A DNA stretch of 64,000 nt from Coffea arabica. Lineage: Eukaryota; Streptophyta; Magnoliopsida; Gentianales; Rubiaceae. The translations under genes and the position numbers were made by a program. Location: the NCBI RefSeq assembly GCF_036785885.1, contig NC_092323.1, positions 8,006,501-8,070,500 of the forward strand, read 5' to 3'. The notes beneath the pieces were generated by a model. The model had not been told where the DNA came from, did no database searches, and worked only from the letters and a program-made list of their open reading frames with translations. Every line of letters starts with the position of its first letter. The first letter of the stretch is position 1. Of this stretch, positions 27,575 through 40,255 are shown one piece after another.

Positions 27575-30500
27575 ATGTCTCTTCGGGTACTGAATCCGAA
27601 TGCCGAGGTGCTCAACAAATCTGCTGCCCTTCATATGAATATCAATGCCGCCAAGGGTTTGCAAGATGTCCTCAAGACCAACCTTGGCCCCAAAGGCACC
27701 ATTAAAATGTTCGTGCTTCGTTATTCTTCGCTGTCTGTATTAGGTCTGAAGTTTCATTCACTTTTATCTTAATTTGTGCAAAATTTGTACATTTTCTTGC
27801 CAGGCTTGTTGGTGGAGCTGGTGACATTAAGCTCACTAAGGATGGTAACACTTTATTGAAGGAGATGGTTAGTTATTCAACTTCTGGTACTTGGTTGTGT
27901 TTACTTTTACCTGGTTGTCAATTGTTTAATTCGCTTCTTGTTCTTTCTGTGCGCTGTTTTGATTTGTGTTTTTTGTTTGAATTGGTTCAGTTCGCTGTTC
28001 TTGAATTTTATACCTTTGGGTGTGAATGCATAAGTAAAAATGCAGGGATTTGGTATACCATTCTATGATACGGATGGAAATTAAACCAAAATTGAATAGG
28101 TACTTTAACTGCTTGAGGTAGTTGCTGAATTCGGTATGTCATCATTTCATGCATTGTGGACATCAACAAAAGCTTGTACACAGGAGGAGTGCATATTGAG
28201 GGGGATTGCACCTTTGGCAGTAGATTAAGAATGGAACTTAGTATAGGATATGATTTAGGAAACAAGCAGAAGATGCTGGCCTTCATTAATTCTCTGGTAT
28301 TTTGAGTGGAGAGTTGCCTTTTTTTTCCCTTTTCTAATATACATCTGTTGACTTTGTGTATTGTATACTGATTGTTGAATTTAAATATGAATGATAAATC
28401 CCTTGGTGCCCTGCATGGGTAAGGTCGTTTCATGTGGATGTATATGTTACTGCTGCCACCATAACCATCTCTTCTTCATCTATGAGCCCCAATTTGTTAT
28501 CTTTTTAATGGTAATGAAATCTGCTTGATGGTTGTAGCAAATTCAAAATCCAACTGCAATAATGATTGCAAGGACGGCAGTTGCTCAAGATGATATAGCT
28601 GGTGATGGAACCACTTCCACTGTACTTTTTATTGGTGAACTTATGAAGCAATCTGAGCGTTATATTGATGATGGTTTGTGCCTACTGTCACTTTATGTCA
28701 TCCTGAGACTCTATTCCTTGGCCACAGTATTTAATCTCTGATCTGTTGACTTAGTATCTTATTATAGATGAGTCTTCGCAATGCAGTGTGGTTCTTTCTG
28801 CCTTATTTTCTGAATGAATTCTATGGAAATTCCTCATTTATATTTAAATTTCATACCAGCATGTATAAGATGCATATTATGAGGTAATACATGCCAGTTA
28901 TTAGATTCATTTGTGTTCCTTTCCATTATATTATTACTCGTCCCCCCTTCCCCAACCCCCCCCCCCGGCCAAAAAAAAAAATCTTTATGATGTATCACTA
29001 CCATTATCTTCGTTGTGTTTCCTTTTCTATTAAATGATGACATTTTGTAAGCTGTGGTGATGATTGCCACCTCCTATCAATGGTTGGAGATTTGTATTTT
29101 ATCTATAAATGCTTGTATTTTCATGTCTTCTCTTAAGATCTTCGGGATACCAAAATCTTTTTTCCTCGGGGGGATAAGTTTGCATGTAAAAGAAAAGTCA
29201 TTTTCTACAGGGACGCATCCACGTATTCTAGTTGATAGTTTCGAAATTGCTAAAAGGGCAACATTGCAATTTCTTGAGAAGTTTAAGACTCCTGTTGTGG
29301 TGGGCGATGAGCCCGATAAAGAGATACTAAAGATGGTAGCAAGAACAACTTTAAGAACAAAGGTACATTCTTCAATTCTGCCCCAATATTTTCCTCCTTT
29401 TCTGATATGATTATTCAATATGCTTGTTTATGGTACGAGTTTTGGTCTGGTGTAGTTGTATGAGGCCTTGGCAGACCAATTAACTGACATAGTTGTAAAT
29501 GCGGTAAGTTCTCTTTCTTGTTGTTTACAGTTCTAATTGTGCATTAGATAAATGCTGTTTCAAATGATAAAAAAATCAACTTAATTAGATATGTCAATCT
29601 ATGCCATGTAAAAACCTTTATGTTGAACTATTTATGTGTGGTTTTTGTTACACATTCATGTCTGAAACAGTTTGATTGCTTTGTGGTAGGTGCTCTGCAT
29701 TCGCAAGCCTGAAGAAGCTATCGATCTTTTTATGGTTGAGATAATGCACATGCGCCACAAGTTTGATGTAGACACTCACTTGGTATGTGAATGCAGTTTC
29801 TCTTAATGTTTGCTGACGTTGATGCCTTGTTTTTCAATTTGGATTCAACAATACATATGTTGGCCTGTTTCTTTGGGTCACAAAAATAGCGTACTTTGAT
29901 AATTATTTAGTCCTTAGCATGATCAATTTTGACTTCTTTCAATCATAGAAGTCTGTATACTATCCACTTTGGGATGCTAAAATGTTATCCTTGCTAGGCA
30001 TAGTCCTGCCTTTTTTTCGGTGAATGGGCTAACAATTGTCTTATACAGCATGAATGGACTATGCTTTCTAGTTATGGCAGCTGAGAGAGTTGGGCATATT
30101 GTTGTTAGGGGGATACCCGCAATATAGCAATTTGGAAGGCAAGAAATATTGCTGTTGCTTGAAAGTTCAGTAAAATATTCCTATATGACAAAGTTAAGGA
30201 CTCTTTCGGTGATATGCATGGGATGGAACTTGACCTTTCTTTAGGATTTTATGATTAAAAAGGAAAAGTGAAGGTCTTAATGGGGGAGGAAAGATGAGAA
30301 ATGAAAATATGGGTTATTCCTTTTCTTCATTTTTTTCTAATATTAGACATAAATAAGTAAAACATGACTTCACTTGTATGGAATTTGAGAACGAAGAATT
30401 CAAATGAAATGAAGTGTATCGAGTATGTTACATACTTTTTTTTGTGGTCAAGAGAATTACTGTATTAAGGTGGTAGGTTCTAATAGAAAGTTAAATGAAC

Positions 30501-33500
30501 ACACTTTCCTTTGCTATGGTTCATTTCTTTCATAAAATTGATAGAAATAAAACTAGTAGTGGTGATTGTTTCTTTATGAAAACTTCCAGCCTAGATAATC
30601 TTTTCTTTGAGACTCCTCTCCTTTCCATTTCTCTGCCCATGGAAAAAGCATCAGTAGGGCTGTTTTTAATACATATTTGCCCTTATTTATTATCTGCTTT
30701 TGAAGATATAAATGAAGAGAGAGTATTTTTGCATGTGCTCTCCCTAACTTCCCCAGTTGTTAGATAGCGTGACCTTTGTTTTTGTTTGAATGGATGGCTA
30801 CGTTTGTACATTCGGACTAGAGACTAGATGCACTTCTGTGCAAAATTTTGTAGTTGTATGCTTATTGACGCATGTACATGTGAGTTAGTTGAGAGGATTG
30901 AGCAAAAATCCTACATTTTGTACGTATCAGTTCCTAATTGTGAATTGCTTTTAATTCTAGGTTGAGGGTCTTGTCCTCGATCATGGTTCCAGACACCCAG
31001 ACATGAAGAGGAGAGCAGAGAATTGTTATATTTTGACTTGTAATGTGTCCTTGGAATATGAAAAGAGGTAACATACTTAATTTGACTATTTGGTTGTATG
31101 TGTTTGTTGTTAATTTTTGTATTCACAAGTTAAGTCTTCTTTGCACAGCGAAGTAAATGCAGGATTTTTCTACTCAAATGCAGAGCAGAGAGAAGCTATG
31201 GTTGCAGCAGAAAGACGATCTGTTGATGAAAGAGTGCAAAAAATTATTGACCTGAAAAACAAGGTGACAAATTTGGTGGTACTTCAGTGCCTGTTTAGTG
31301 CTGAAGATGCAGTATTGTAGTGTCACTCTTATGCCTGTCATATCTACAGGTTTGTGCAGATAATGAGCACAATTTTGTTGTCATCAACCAAAAGGGGATT
31401 GATCCCCCATCATTGGACTTACTGGCTCGCGCAGGGGTAAGCTTTTCATCATGTTGGATGTGTCTCTAGAGGATTTGTTTATGCCATAAGTAAACCTATG
31501 AAACCAAATGGAGATGATGTTTTGCTTGGAGATGAATCCCTACTGATTTTAATATGACCTTTCCGGTAGATAATTGCACTTCGAAGGGCAAAAAGGAGAA
31601 ATATGGAGCGATTGGTTTTGGCTTGTGGTGGGGAGGCTGTTAACTCTGTTGATGGCCTAACTCCTGACTGTCTTGGTTGGGCTGGTTTAGTCTATGAGCA
31701 CATTCTTGGAGAAGAGAAATATACATTCATCGAGAAAGTTAAAAATCCTCACTCTTGTACGATCCTTATTAAAGGTATTTTAAGATGCATCTTCTTGTCT
31801 GATCTAGTTGTTTGTGGTGACCATTTACAATTTTTGTACTTTGTTTTTTGGCTTTTCAAAAAGAGCAATAAGTTGTATAGATTTGACCATCCACTGATGG
31901 TACTGCCGGCTGTAATACAGGTCCAAATGATCATACTATTGCTCAAATTAAGGATGCTGTCCGTGATGGACTAAGAGCAGTAAAAAATACTATTGAGGAT
32001 GAGGCTGTTGTACTGGTAAGTTTTTGCATTCATCAGTGCATTTGTTTTTTGGCTAATGCAGTTGCCTAGTGTCAGATATTTGTTTCATTGTGGGAGGACA
32101 TACCTCTTAGACTATAGCATCGGTTAATTAGGTTTAAATTCACATTAGTCAAGCTGTGCAGCCTGTAGAAGCCAATTTTTCTTCGTTGAATGCTGCTTAC
32201 TCGTCTCAGTGTATCACAAATGTTGGCTTAGTGGCTTGTTGAATTTGTGATAAATTTGTGGCTAACAGTAACTGTATTATCTCGCATTTGCTGCTTTTCA
32301 ACATTATCTGCTATTTGCTTGCGTGGATGATCAGTGAATGCTTAATGGTTTGCATTACTCAGCATAAGAAAGTGCTTTGCATGGACTTGTGCTTTAAATG
32401 TTATTTGACATTTGCCCTAATATCTCACATGCAGAAATAGGTTTAGATATACCTTCAAGCATGACATTCTTCTGATTCAAAATACTTCTGGCTTGGAATC
32501 CTGATATAAGATGAGTTGTATTAGTTTCAATGCTTAGCCTAATGGATGGGGGCTGAACTAGATTATTACCTTCATTTTTTTTGCATCTCTTTCTTGGTTT
32601 TATGACTGATGAATTATTTTTTATAATCTCTTGGTTTTTTCTTCTCGTTCAGAATAATTTTGAGTTTTAATAATTTGCAATGCATTCCCTGATGAATGGG
32701 GGCTAAACTAGGTTATTTCCTTCATGTTTTCATAATCTGCAATTCATTCACTGATGTTGAATGGTTCTAAACAAGGCTATTGCTTTTGTTTTCATGACTG
32801 GTGAATTGCTTTTTATCGCATCTGAGTGTTCATCATTTACTAAGTGGCATATTTTTTATCATTTACTTGTTTCAGGGAGCAGGTGCCTTTGAAGTTGCAG
32901 CTAGGCAATACCTAGTGAATGAAGTGATGAAAACTGCTCAAGGGGTACATGTCATATAATTTCTGTTAAATTTTGTTGTTGACTCTTACTTCTATACATC
33001 CAAGTTCTTTTTGCTGACCGCTACATCCAAATAGCGTGCAAAACTTGGTGTGGAAGCTTTCGCTGATGCCCTTCTTGTGGTTCCAAAGACACTGGCTGAA
33101 AATTCTGGCCTTGACACCCAGGATGTGATCATTGCTCTTACAGTAATCTCTCTGTGCCTTTTAAACCTGTAGCATTCAAAGATTTCAAAGAGGGTTTCAA
33201 TTCATTGTCACATGCAACTGTTTTGGCAGGGTGAACATGACAAGGGAAACATAGTGGGCCTAAACCATCATACTGGAGAACCAATTGATCCTCAAATGGA
33301 GGGTATATTTGACAATTATTCTGTGAAGCGACAAATTATAAACTCTGGGTATGTTGGGCACATTTTTCTGCAATAAGTTATCTGTGTATATGTGGCATGC
33401 CATTTGTCAGCGTTATAAATCTGTAGCACCATCATTGGGATTGAACTCACTGGATCTAATTCAGTCAAAAATCTTTTAACCTGGCTATAGACGTAATTTT

Positions 33501-33665
33501 GGTTTCTTCATGGTTGATGGTCATTGTTCTTTTTCTTTGGGGTTTCTTTCCAAGAATGGGCGGCTCATTTGAGTACTTTTGTTGTGCAGCCCTGTCATTG
33601 CATCGCAGTTGCTTCTTGTGGACGAAGTAATTCGTGCTGGGCGTAACATGCGGAAGCCAAATTAG
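27575..33665 (+). CDS. CCT6: T-complex protein 1 subunit zeta (CCT6)
   Basis: Zeta subunit of the cytosolic ring chaperonin TRiC/CCT, which folds actin, tubulin and many other proteins using ATP. Fifteen coding exons give 535 aa, the normal family length: 27575-27708, 27804-27867, 28538-28673, 29211-29362, 29456-29503, 29690-29782, 30961-31067, 31149-31263, 31350-31436, 31570-31774, 31921-32015, 32876-32944, 33035-33142, 33230-33348, 33590-33665. Phases agree and all junctions are GT-AG. Visible motifs: [10 protein letters not shown] (residues 36-45) of the nucleotide pocket and GDGTT (88-92) with the conserved ATPase loop; the C-terminus ends in RNMRKPN. The start is the first ATG after the leader intron and gives [12 protein letters not shown], the conserved N-terminus. 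Intact gene, divergent from SWEETIE. Confidence 0.97.
28956..28979. repeat. Poly-C/poly-A tract in CCT6 intron 3
   Basis: Eleven C, then GGCC, then A11, within the intron 28674-29210. Homopolymer repeat with no coding value. Confidence 0.8.
32540..32830 (+). repeat. Degenerate tandem repeat in CCT6 intron 11
   Basis: Three diverged copies of a segment like ATGAATGGGGGCTAAACTAG begin near 32542, 32692 and 32757, each followed by a T-rich block and a TGACTGATGAATT-like tail. The repeat lies wholly inside the 860-bp intron 32016-32875. No coding capacity. Confidence 0.5.
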
Positions 33666-35280
33666 ATTATCTTAAGGTATTATATTTTGGTGTATTGATG
33701 TCATTTTTGATGTTGCGGTTTACCTTTTTAACCTGGAGGTCATCATGGCAGCGCCAAGAACGAAACACTGTAAATGAACAATTTGTTGATGTTCAGTTAG
33801 TAGATTTTTGTTGCTGCTCCTACAGATTGTCTGCCTTGTTGGAAATCGAGTGCCGAAAAGATCTGCTTTTCTTTTCAATATGACTTTGTTAATCACATTT
33901 TAGGTCAAGATTTGCTCGTTTTCACAAGCTTACTAATTTTCTTGAACTGAATGTCTTGTTATTATGATTGGTAATAGAGTTGACTTGGTTTTGGCAAATG
34001 AAAGGTTTGTTTCTCCGACTAGTTATCACATGTTTCCTGCTAATCCCAAGCCTCAAAACCTTTCCGTACTCGCACGATCAAACATTAGTCCGCGGTCACG
34101 GAATTGCGAGTCGTTTCGATTTCTGAAAGTTTTCTCCCCCACGATTCCGGATACATACCTTGACCTGTATTCTTGTCACAAACGTGTAATGACCCCAAAA
34201 TATATTGCTTAAATTTTAGCCATTCGACCTGGTTGGAAACCCGAATCTTTGAAATTCTAATCCCACCTATGGGAGAGTCTCCATTGCTGCTCTTTTGGCC
34301 ACTAAAACCGTGTCCAAGACTTTGCTAAGCTTTCATATCTGAATTTCGCGTTTGTGATGGGTTTTGAAGTCCAATTGAGGAATTAATCAGGGCAAGTATT
34401 TGAGTCAACTTGGATGAGATATTAGCATATTGTTGAGGATGACAAGTGTGGAGTTGAGGCTATTTGACGCTTGTTAGTTGCAAAACTTGAGTGTAAATCA
34501 CCTGGGGAAAAGCAGAGTTAACTCGAATTAGTGTTTGGATTTGGTCATTTTCACATGCCGCAATACGAGTACAAGAGGATCACACTCGGCCAGGGTTTGA
34601 GTCATTGGATGCTAACTTGACTCGGGACTAAAACAGAAGCTGCATGCGTAAATGATAATGAAGCACGTGACTGAGAAAAACTACAGATAACTAAACGGGT
34701 ATGGCTGGAGAAAATTGAATAATTTTAGTTGTAGGAGAATTAAATAGTTAATTGGATGGCTGATAGTTTTATTTTATCCATGTGGATCCAATCCATTTTC
34801 TAATTGGCTGTAATTGGATTGGGTTAATTTCATCCATAATCCATTTAAGTAAAACCATTAACAAACCAACTATCCATTTTGCCACCTCTGTTTCTAGCTA
34901 ACATCAAGTCAATTCTGTGGCAAAAGGGGTGCCTATAACGCTCAAGGGGCTGCATGGATAGAGCTTTGATGACGGAAACGATAAATTCACTTTTCATCAC
35001 TGTTTGTGCACCGGGCAAAAATTAGGGGATACAGTCTTTGACACTTGCAACATGCATATTTCACTGTTTCGAGGCCGAAATTCCTAGACATGCTCAAGAA
35101 TCTCTAAGCTCCATTACAAAAATACAATATGCTTCTTCACCTACAGCAATCCAATTCTCCTGTTGTGCGCTGCCACCATCCGGCAGGCAGGAGAAAGTTG
35201 CCATAAACACTGCTTTGCCGCTGGCACTGGAAGTTCGAATAGTAAAGTGGCTATCATCAGAGTGAATGAACTTTAAATAC
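33666..35280. other. Intergenic region between convergent CCT6 and CMC1
   Basis: Contains the 3' UTRs of the two convergent genes and no ORF that looks coding. A segment at 34725-34890, rich in GGATTGGGTTAA-like words and ending TCCATTTTGCCACCTCTG, resembles the end of a non-autonomous hAT element, but no matching left end was found, so it would be a truncated copy. Confidence 0.4.
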
Positions 35281-37483
35281 TCAGTGATCCTTTCTTTCTT
35301 CTCGAAGCATGTAATCTTTCTTCATTTCTTCCAACACTAAGTCATTGGTGCTACAAGAACAGAAAACAAAAGGAAATAAACAAACTAAAATTTGAGAGGC
35401 TGATCTAAATAGGTTAACAATCTATCAAACATTTCTGCCACCGTGGTTTGTAAACAATACAAATGTTAAATTACAAGATGAGCTTATTCACAAGAGTTAA
35501 ATAAGTAAAGTAAAACGAATGCCCACAAAACCTTGTGATCTGATTTCATTGTGTCATCCTCGAGTCTAAGCTAATTGTCTAGGCTTTTTCCTTATCTAAT
35601 CCTTCTGTGGGCATAGGGTCCATGAAGTTGGAAATAAACTTTATGACAGCATACAAGTATCTTTTTAGATAATAATTGTTTTCTTGCAACACAAACCAGA
35701 ACAGGAAGAGCACGAAAAGCAACAAAACTAAATATTAAATTATAGTTGACACTAGGAACATCTCATTGACAATCTTCGGGAAATTAGGAATACATCATGA
35801 TGTGATTGTAAACTCTGTTGTCAAACATTTCAGCTCTGTTAGTACTGAATTATGTGACTCTTGAATTGAACTCTCCAAACCTAGCACAATTAATGTCGTT
35901 ACTACTTGACATCACCAAATTGCATACCATCATGACAGGTATGAGTTCTTATGATGCTGATAGAGCACCCAACAAAACGGTGGCAAATAAGCAATCAGCA
36001 GGACAACCTTGTAGTGATTCTAATAACCATGTGAAAGCTTATTAAACTTGAAGGTTAACCTTGAGAAATGTTAATTGGTACAACAAAATCCAGCAGGGAT
36101 AAATGATCTAAAACTGTGTCTTTGTATGGCCTGTATATTCATTTGAGATTTTACTTTTATAAGTGATCACTAAGAAGCACTGAAGAATTTTCTTGTCAAT
36201 TTAACTTCCTAGAGCATCCTGTGTAATCTGGAAACATGATTGAAGAAACTTCCTCTCTCTCTCTCTCTCTCTTCCCCCCCCCCCCTCCTCCTTCCCTGCC
36301 TGACCAAATATCGCAAACTATACCAATATCCATAACCCTATGAATATATGGCAAAAATAGTTAAAGTTACATAAGCATAAAACCATTAGCATCCCATCCA
36401 TATTGAAAAACCTTCCAATAGATTTGATCAAACTTACAACTGATGAAGGCATTCATTCAATTCTTTTGCTTGCTTACGGCATTGCCAAACAACAGATAAT
36501 GTTCTTCCTGAAGCACATTCAGCGTACTTTGCAGTGTAAAGATCACATTCTTTAAGTGCCTTCTGCTTCATTTTGCTGCGCAAAGCTGAAATACAGAGAT
36601 AAATTAATAGTTTGTACAACTAGAAAAAGAAAATGCCAATAATGCAGAACCGTGATTTGCCAATAATTTCACATTACTAGACGGGGAAAAAATTAAAGGT
36701 AAAGCTAAAAGCTCAGGCCATCCGGGTTAGCCCGAATGTTGGTTTCCAATCATTGATTCACATATGACAGGAATAGAAACTGCTAAGACCCGAAAAAAAA
36801 AATATATATATATATATATCACTGCTGTACTGGGTGGAATAATTTATCCAGATTTTGCCTTTTTATCTGAAATTAAAGGGAAAAAAAAGTTTCGCTGATT
36901 TTAATAGACTCAAATGACATATATAGACTTCTAGGAAGTCACTTTTGAGTCTATTTTAATTATATCTGCAGTCTTTAATTAACGAAAGAAAGAAGGAGAA
37001 AAAATGAAAAGCATCTCAGCACCACTCATAGCAAGGAACGAGCCATTGGCATAATGATTCTTCAGTATAATAAAATTCAAAGGAAATTTATAAAAAACAA
37101 AAAACAAAAAAAAAAAAAATCCAGCTCCGAAGCAGAAATGTTCACCATTTTGGTTAATGCATCGTCCAGAATGGCTGAAATTGTTTAGGAGAAAGAATGT
37201 TATGTAAAGTGAAAACAAAACTACAAATCATGCCAACAACAGTCCTCAAAATTCTAATAAAACAAAGAAAAAAAAAAGAAGCAAAACTTTGAAAGAGGAA
37301 CTGCAGCAACCTTTCTCAAGCAATTGAATGGGAATGGGAAAATGGAGGTTAATAAAGTTCATTTCCTCATAAATATTTGATTAAGCTATAAATAATTGAT
37401 TTCTAATTACTTATTATGGTATGTTTACCTTCTTCGACCTTCTTCTTAACGTGATTTTCACGGGCTTCTTGCACATATCCCAT
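35281..37483 (-). CDS. CMC1: Twin-CX9C mitochondrial protein, CMC1-like
   Basis: Small CHCH-domain protein of the CMC1 family, which in yeast and animals works in the mitochondrial intermembrane space in cytochrome c oxidase assembly. Three exons (37483-37429, 36585-36438, 35350-35281) encode 90 aa. The twin CX9C motif is intact: C32-x9-C42 and C54-x9-C64, the two disulfide pairs of the helical hairpin. There is no N-terminal presequence, as expected for Mia40-imported substrates. The ATG at 37483 (MGYVQEARENHVKKK) has an in-frame stop four codons upstream (TGA AGA TAC ATG), which fixes the start. The last exon encodes the conserved QFTNDLVLEEMKK tail. Long introns (843 and 1087 bp) surround a tiny coding sequence. 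Neighbour order agrees with Arabidopsis At5g16060 beside a CCT6 gene. Confidence 0.92.
36252..36285. repeat. (CT)n microsatellite followed by poly-C in CMC1 intron 2
   Basis: About ten CT dinucleotides run directly into a run of 12 C. Simple-sequence repeat inside the intron 35351-36437. Confidence 0.85.
36802..36819. repeat. (AT)n microsatellite in CMC1 intron 1
   Basis: Poly-A followed by about nine TA units, within intron 36586-37428. Likely length-polymorphic; no other signal. Confidence 0.8.
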
Positions 37484-37885
37484 GTATCTTCAGTGGAGAG
37501 CAAAGCTGTGAAGGCTTTTTCTTTGTTTAGCAGAAGGAACTGTTTCTCTATCGTGCGGCGATCGTCGCCGGTCTGCGCCAGACTCGACTTACTGGGCAGT
37601 ATAGGACACAGAAAGCTGCAGCCACCACTCGAGCACCGACGACGTCGTAATGGTGATGAACCCCTAGGCAACATTTTGGCTAATTGCAACTTGGTCCCAA
37701 TAGTTGAACAGCATGCCTGTCCTATCCCTCAACTCTTGTTAATACCACCTTAGTCTTTTAATTTTATTGTAGATTGATTAGGGACATAAAATTGAGAAGT
37801 TCAAAAAATGATTAACGTCTCAACTTCCACGTGGCGGAGAAGGATGCCTATATAGCTAAAACAACCAAATAGATTGGTCTAGTAG

Positions 37886-37888
<3 letters not shown>

Positions 37889-37919
<31 letters not shown>
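37889..37919. repeat. (TA)n microsatellite
   Basis: Uninterrupted TA dinucleotides, about 15 units, in intergenic DNA. Confidence 0.9.
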
Positions 37920-37923
<4 letters not shown>

Positions 37924-38827
37924 ATATTCTTTTTTATAATTTTCAACCATCATTTTATCTCACATATATCACATTTTTAAAATGTACTATAGTAATTTTT
38001 TCTTAATAACTCTTGAAAAGTTACAATTCAAACAAAATGTTAGCTTTACAACAATACTTAAGGTTGCAAATTTGTGTATGATGAGTGATTGCGTTTAGAT
38101 GTTTGTTGTTCTCTAATTGTTGAAAATATCCAACCCAAAAAAAACAATGTTAACAATATCTTAGAGTAATTGTGTATAATTACAATTCAAATCCAATAAG
38201 ATAATAATAGTGTTTTTTTATACATTATCGATGTATAATTTTTTTTGTTCGCTAGTATCACAAGAAATTACTAAATACAACTACATATTAACTACCTTTT
38301 TTTACCCTCCCATTCCTCCCCACCCTCTTTCCCACCCTTAACTACTGGATATAGTATTCGAATTATGAATCTGAATTTGGCAGTCAAAAATATCCTAAGA
38401 ATCCTCCCTTGATCAGTAGGTTGTTAAACTGCATGAATATGTGAGTATATTCTAATAAACTTAAAAAAGAAATAGAGCCACAAACAAAATGGATAGCCAT
38501 ATTTTAACACATACAAAGGGGATAGCCATTTTTCAACATTATTATGTTCATTTTCTTACCATTGTAGTTGTTGGCATAATATTGATTAGTTATAGTAGTC
38601 ATAATGTGATCAATAGTCAGGGGAAAGCAATAAAGGTATTCCCACTATCAAAATTAGCATTCGAATCATGTGTTTGATAGTTAGAATAGTAAAAGGGCAA
38701 AAAATATAAGAGAGATTTTTAAAATTATGAAGGTGTTAAGTGATATTAAAGCAAAGCTCGGGTGAGATTTGTGAAATTACCCCTAAATTAAATGTAAGTG
38801 ATAAATTCTAAATAGCATATATTACAC

Positions 38828-39276
38828 TAGGGTTGCAATCAAGTCGAATCAAATTCGAATAATGAACTACTTAGAGTGAAAATGTTTGAACTCGAGTTTA
38901 TCGAGTTATTTAAAATTGAGTTCGAGGCTCAGTTTAGTTTACCTTATTCAAGCTTGAGTTCAAATTTATTTTATCTTATTTGACCTCAAGTTTGAACTCA
39001 GTCAAACTTAATCGAGTTATCAAACTCGATTTTTTGGTAAATCTTATAATAAATAATTAAAAATTATATTACAAATATATTACTCAATAAGGCTCGATAA
39101 ACACTCGAATTTTGATTTTTTCAACTCGAATTCAATTTGATTATCTTATCGAGTAACTCGAACTTATTAAGTAGTTCAAACTTGATTTAAATTCGATCAA
39201 TATCAAACTTGAATCGAACCTTTGAATGCATTACTCGTGAATTCGAGTCGGGTAGTTTGATTAATTTAAACCCCTA
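38828..39276. mobile_element. Probable non-autonomous hAT-type MITE
   Basis: The segment starts TAGGGTTGCAATCAAG and ends TTAATTTAAACCCCTA, so its ends form imperfect terminal inverted repeats (TAGGG-TT... on each strand). It is flanked by 8-bp near-identical direct repeats, tattacac (38820-38827) and cattacac (39277-39284), the duplication size of hAT transposons. The interior is full of CGAGTT/AACTCG words in both orientations and could fold into a long hairpin. No transposase ORF, so it would be mobilised in trans. The single TSD mismatch suggests an old insertion. Confidence 0.6.
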
Positions 39277-39802
39277 CATTACACACCAATTAAAATAATC
39301 CAAACCAGCATCCATGTCAAATTTTGATGCTCAGGTCACTCTTATCCACGCCAAACTTTGATATACATCCGGAAAACTTCGAAATTCATGCCAATCATAT
39401 CCACGTCGAACTTTCGTGTCAAAACTAAATGATATACGCTTAAATCATATCCACGTTGTAGGAGGACCTTTCCTAGTGCCAAATGGTAATGGGTAAACCT
39501 GTTAGTCTCTGAAATAAAATTATGAAAAGCTGAATAGCAAGTAGCAATAGGATAATTACAGCGTCAGAATCACAAGGAAAAAGGGGAAAATGTCTCAAAC
39601 GATACCGTCTCAGTGGGGAGACTGCAAGAGAACGGCGCCGGCCACGTCATAGTGTCAAAATTGTAAACGGTGGTGGGCCAGTAGGTTTGAAAATAAGCGA
39701 CCAAGTCCTAACATGCCCCAGCCACGCCCACATCCCCGAAGGAAAACGAAATGCCCAATCTAGTCTTCCCGGCCCCAACTGTGACACCGGATTTTGAACC
39801 CT

Positions 39803-39923
39803 AAATTTGGACACAAATAAAGCAAATATAGGCACTAAAATAACAAGACGCAAAAATCACAACAAATTTGGACACAAATAAAGCAAATGTAGGCACTAAA
39901 ATAATAACATGCAAAATCATAAC
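39803..39923. repeat. 61-bp tandem duplication
   Basis: Two adjacent copies of a unit beginning AAATTTGGACACAAATAAAG (at 39803 and 39864) differ at only a few positions; a ragged third part follows. Non-coding. Confidence 0.8.
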
Positions 39924-40255
39924 AAATTAACACAAAAAAAAATCACAACAAATTTATACAGTATTTAAAAACAAAAATCCTATACCTTATCGATCAATTG
40001 AACATCTCATGATTTTCAATCGATTTTTGAATAAATTCTCATGTAAATTCTGGATATCACACCAAAAAAATGCCACTTCATTTTTTTAAAAAAATTATTT
40101 CAAATAATCTACCATTCCAATACACAATATATTACCAAAATAGTCTCATGCGCCAATTTCAAATTGAATACATCTCCACCATTAACTGCATCAGTATTGG
40201 CTATTGAGCATACAATCAAAATTGACCAATCAACCAAAAAGATTTTGACTGGTCT

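Larger units (their letters stand above)
37484..40255. other. Gene-free region between CMC1 and the 14-3-3 gene
   Basis: AT-rich, with no ORF resembling a protein. It holds the CMC1 leader (to about 37700), a TA microsatellite, one probable MITE (38828-39276) and a 61-bp tandem repeat (39803-39923). Phrases such as TCCACGTCGAACTTT recur loosely around 39310-39460. Otherwise nothing recognised. Confidence 0.6.

Noticed and set aside
28008-28433. 141-codon minus-strand ORF inside CCT6
   Set aside because: It overlaps intron 2 on the opposite strand and has no recognisable domain or composition of a real protein.
34725-34890. Possible full hAT MITE between CCT6 and CMC1
   Set aside because: Only one end-like sequence (CCATTTTGCCACCTCTG) was found, with no matching left end or target duplication; kept only as a possible fragment.
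35038-36045. Plus-strand ORFs over and next to CMC1 exon 3 and intron 2
   Set aside because: They are antisense or intronic and have no similarity to known proteins. The minus-strand exon 3 reading is confirmed by the conserved FTNDLVLEEMKK block.
36240-36300. CT-rich and C-rich tract considered as a promoter element
   Set aside because: Lies inside an intron far from any start site; a simple microsatellite explains it.
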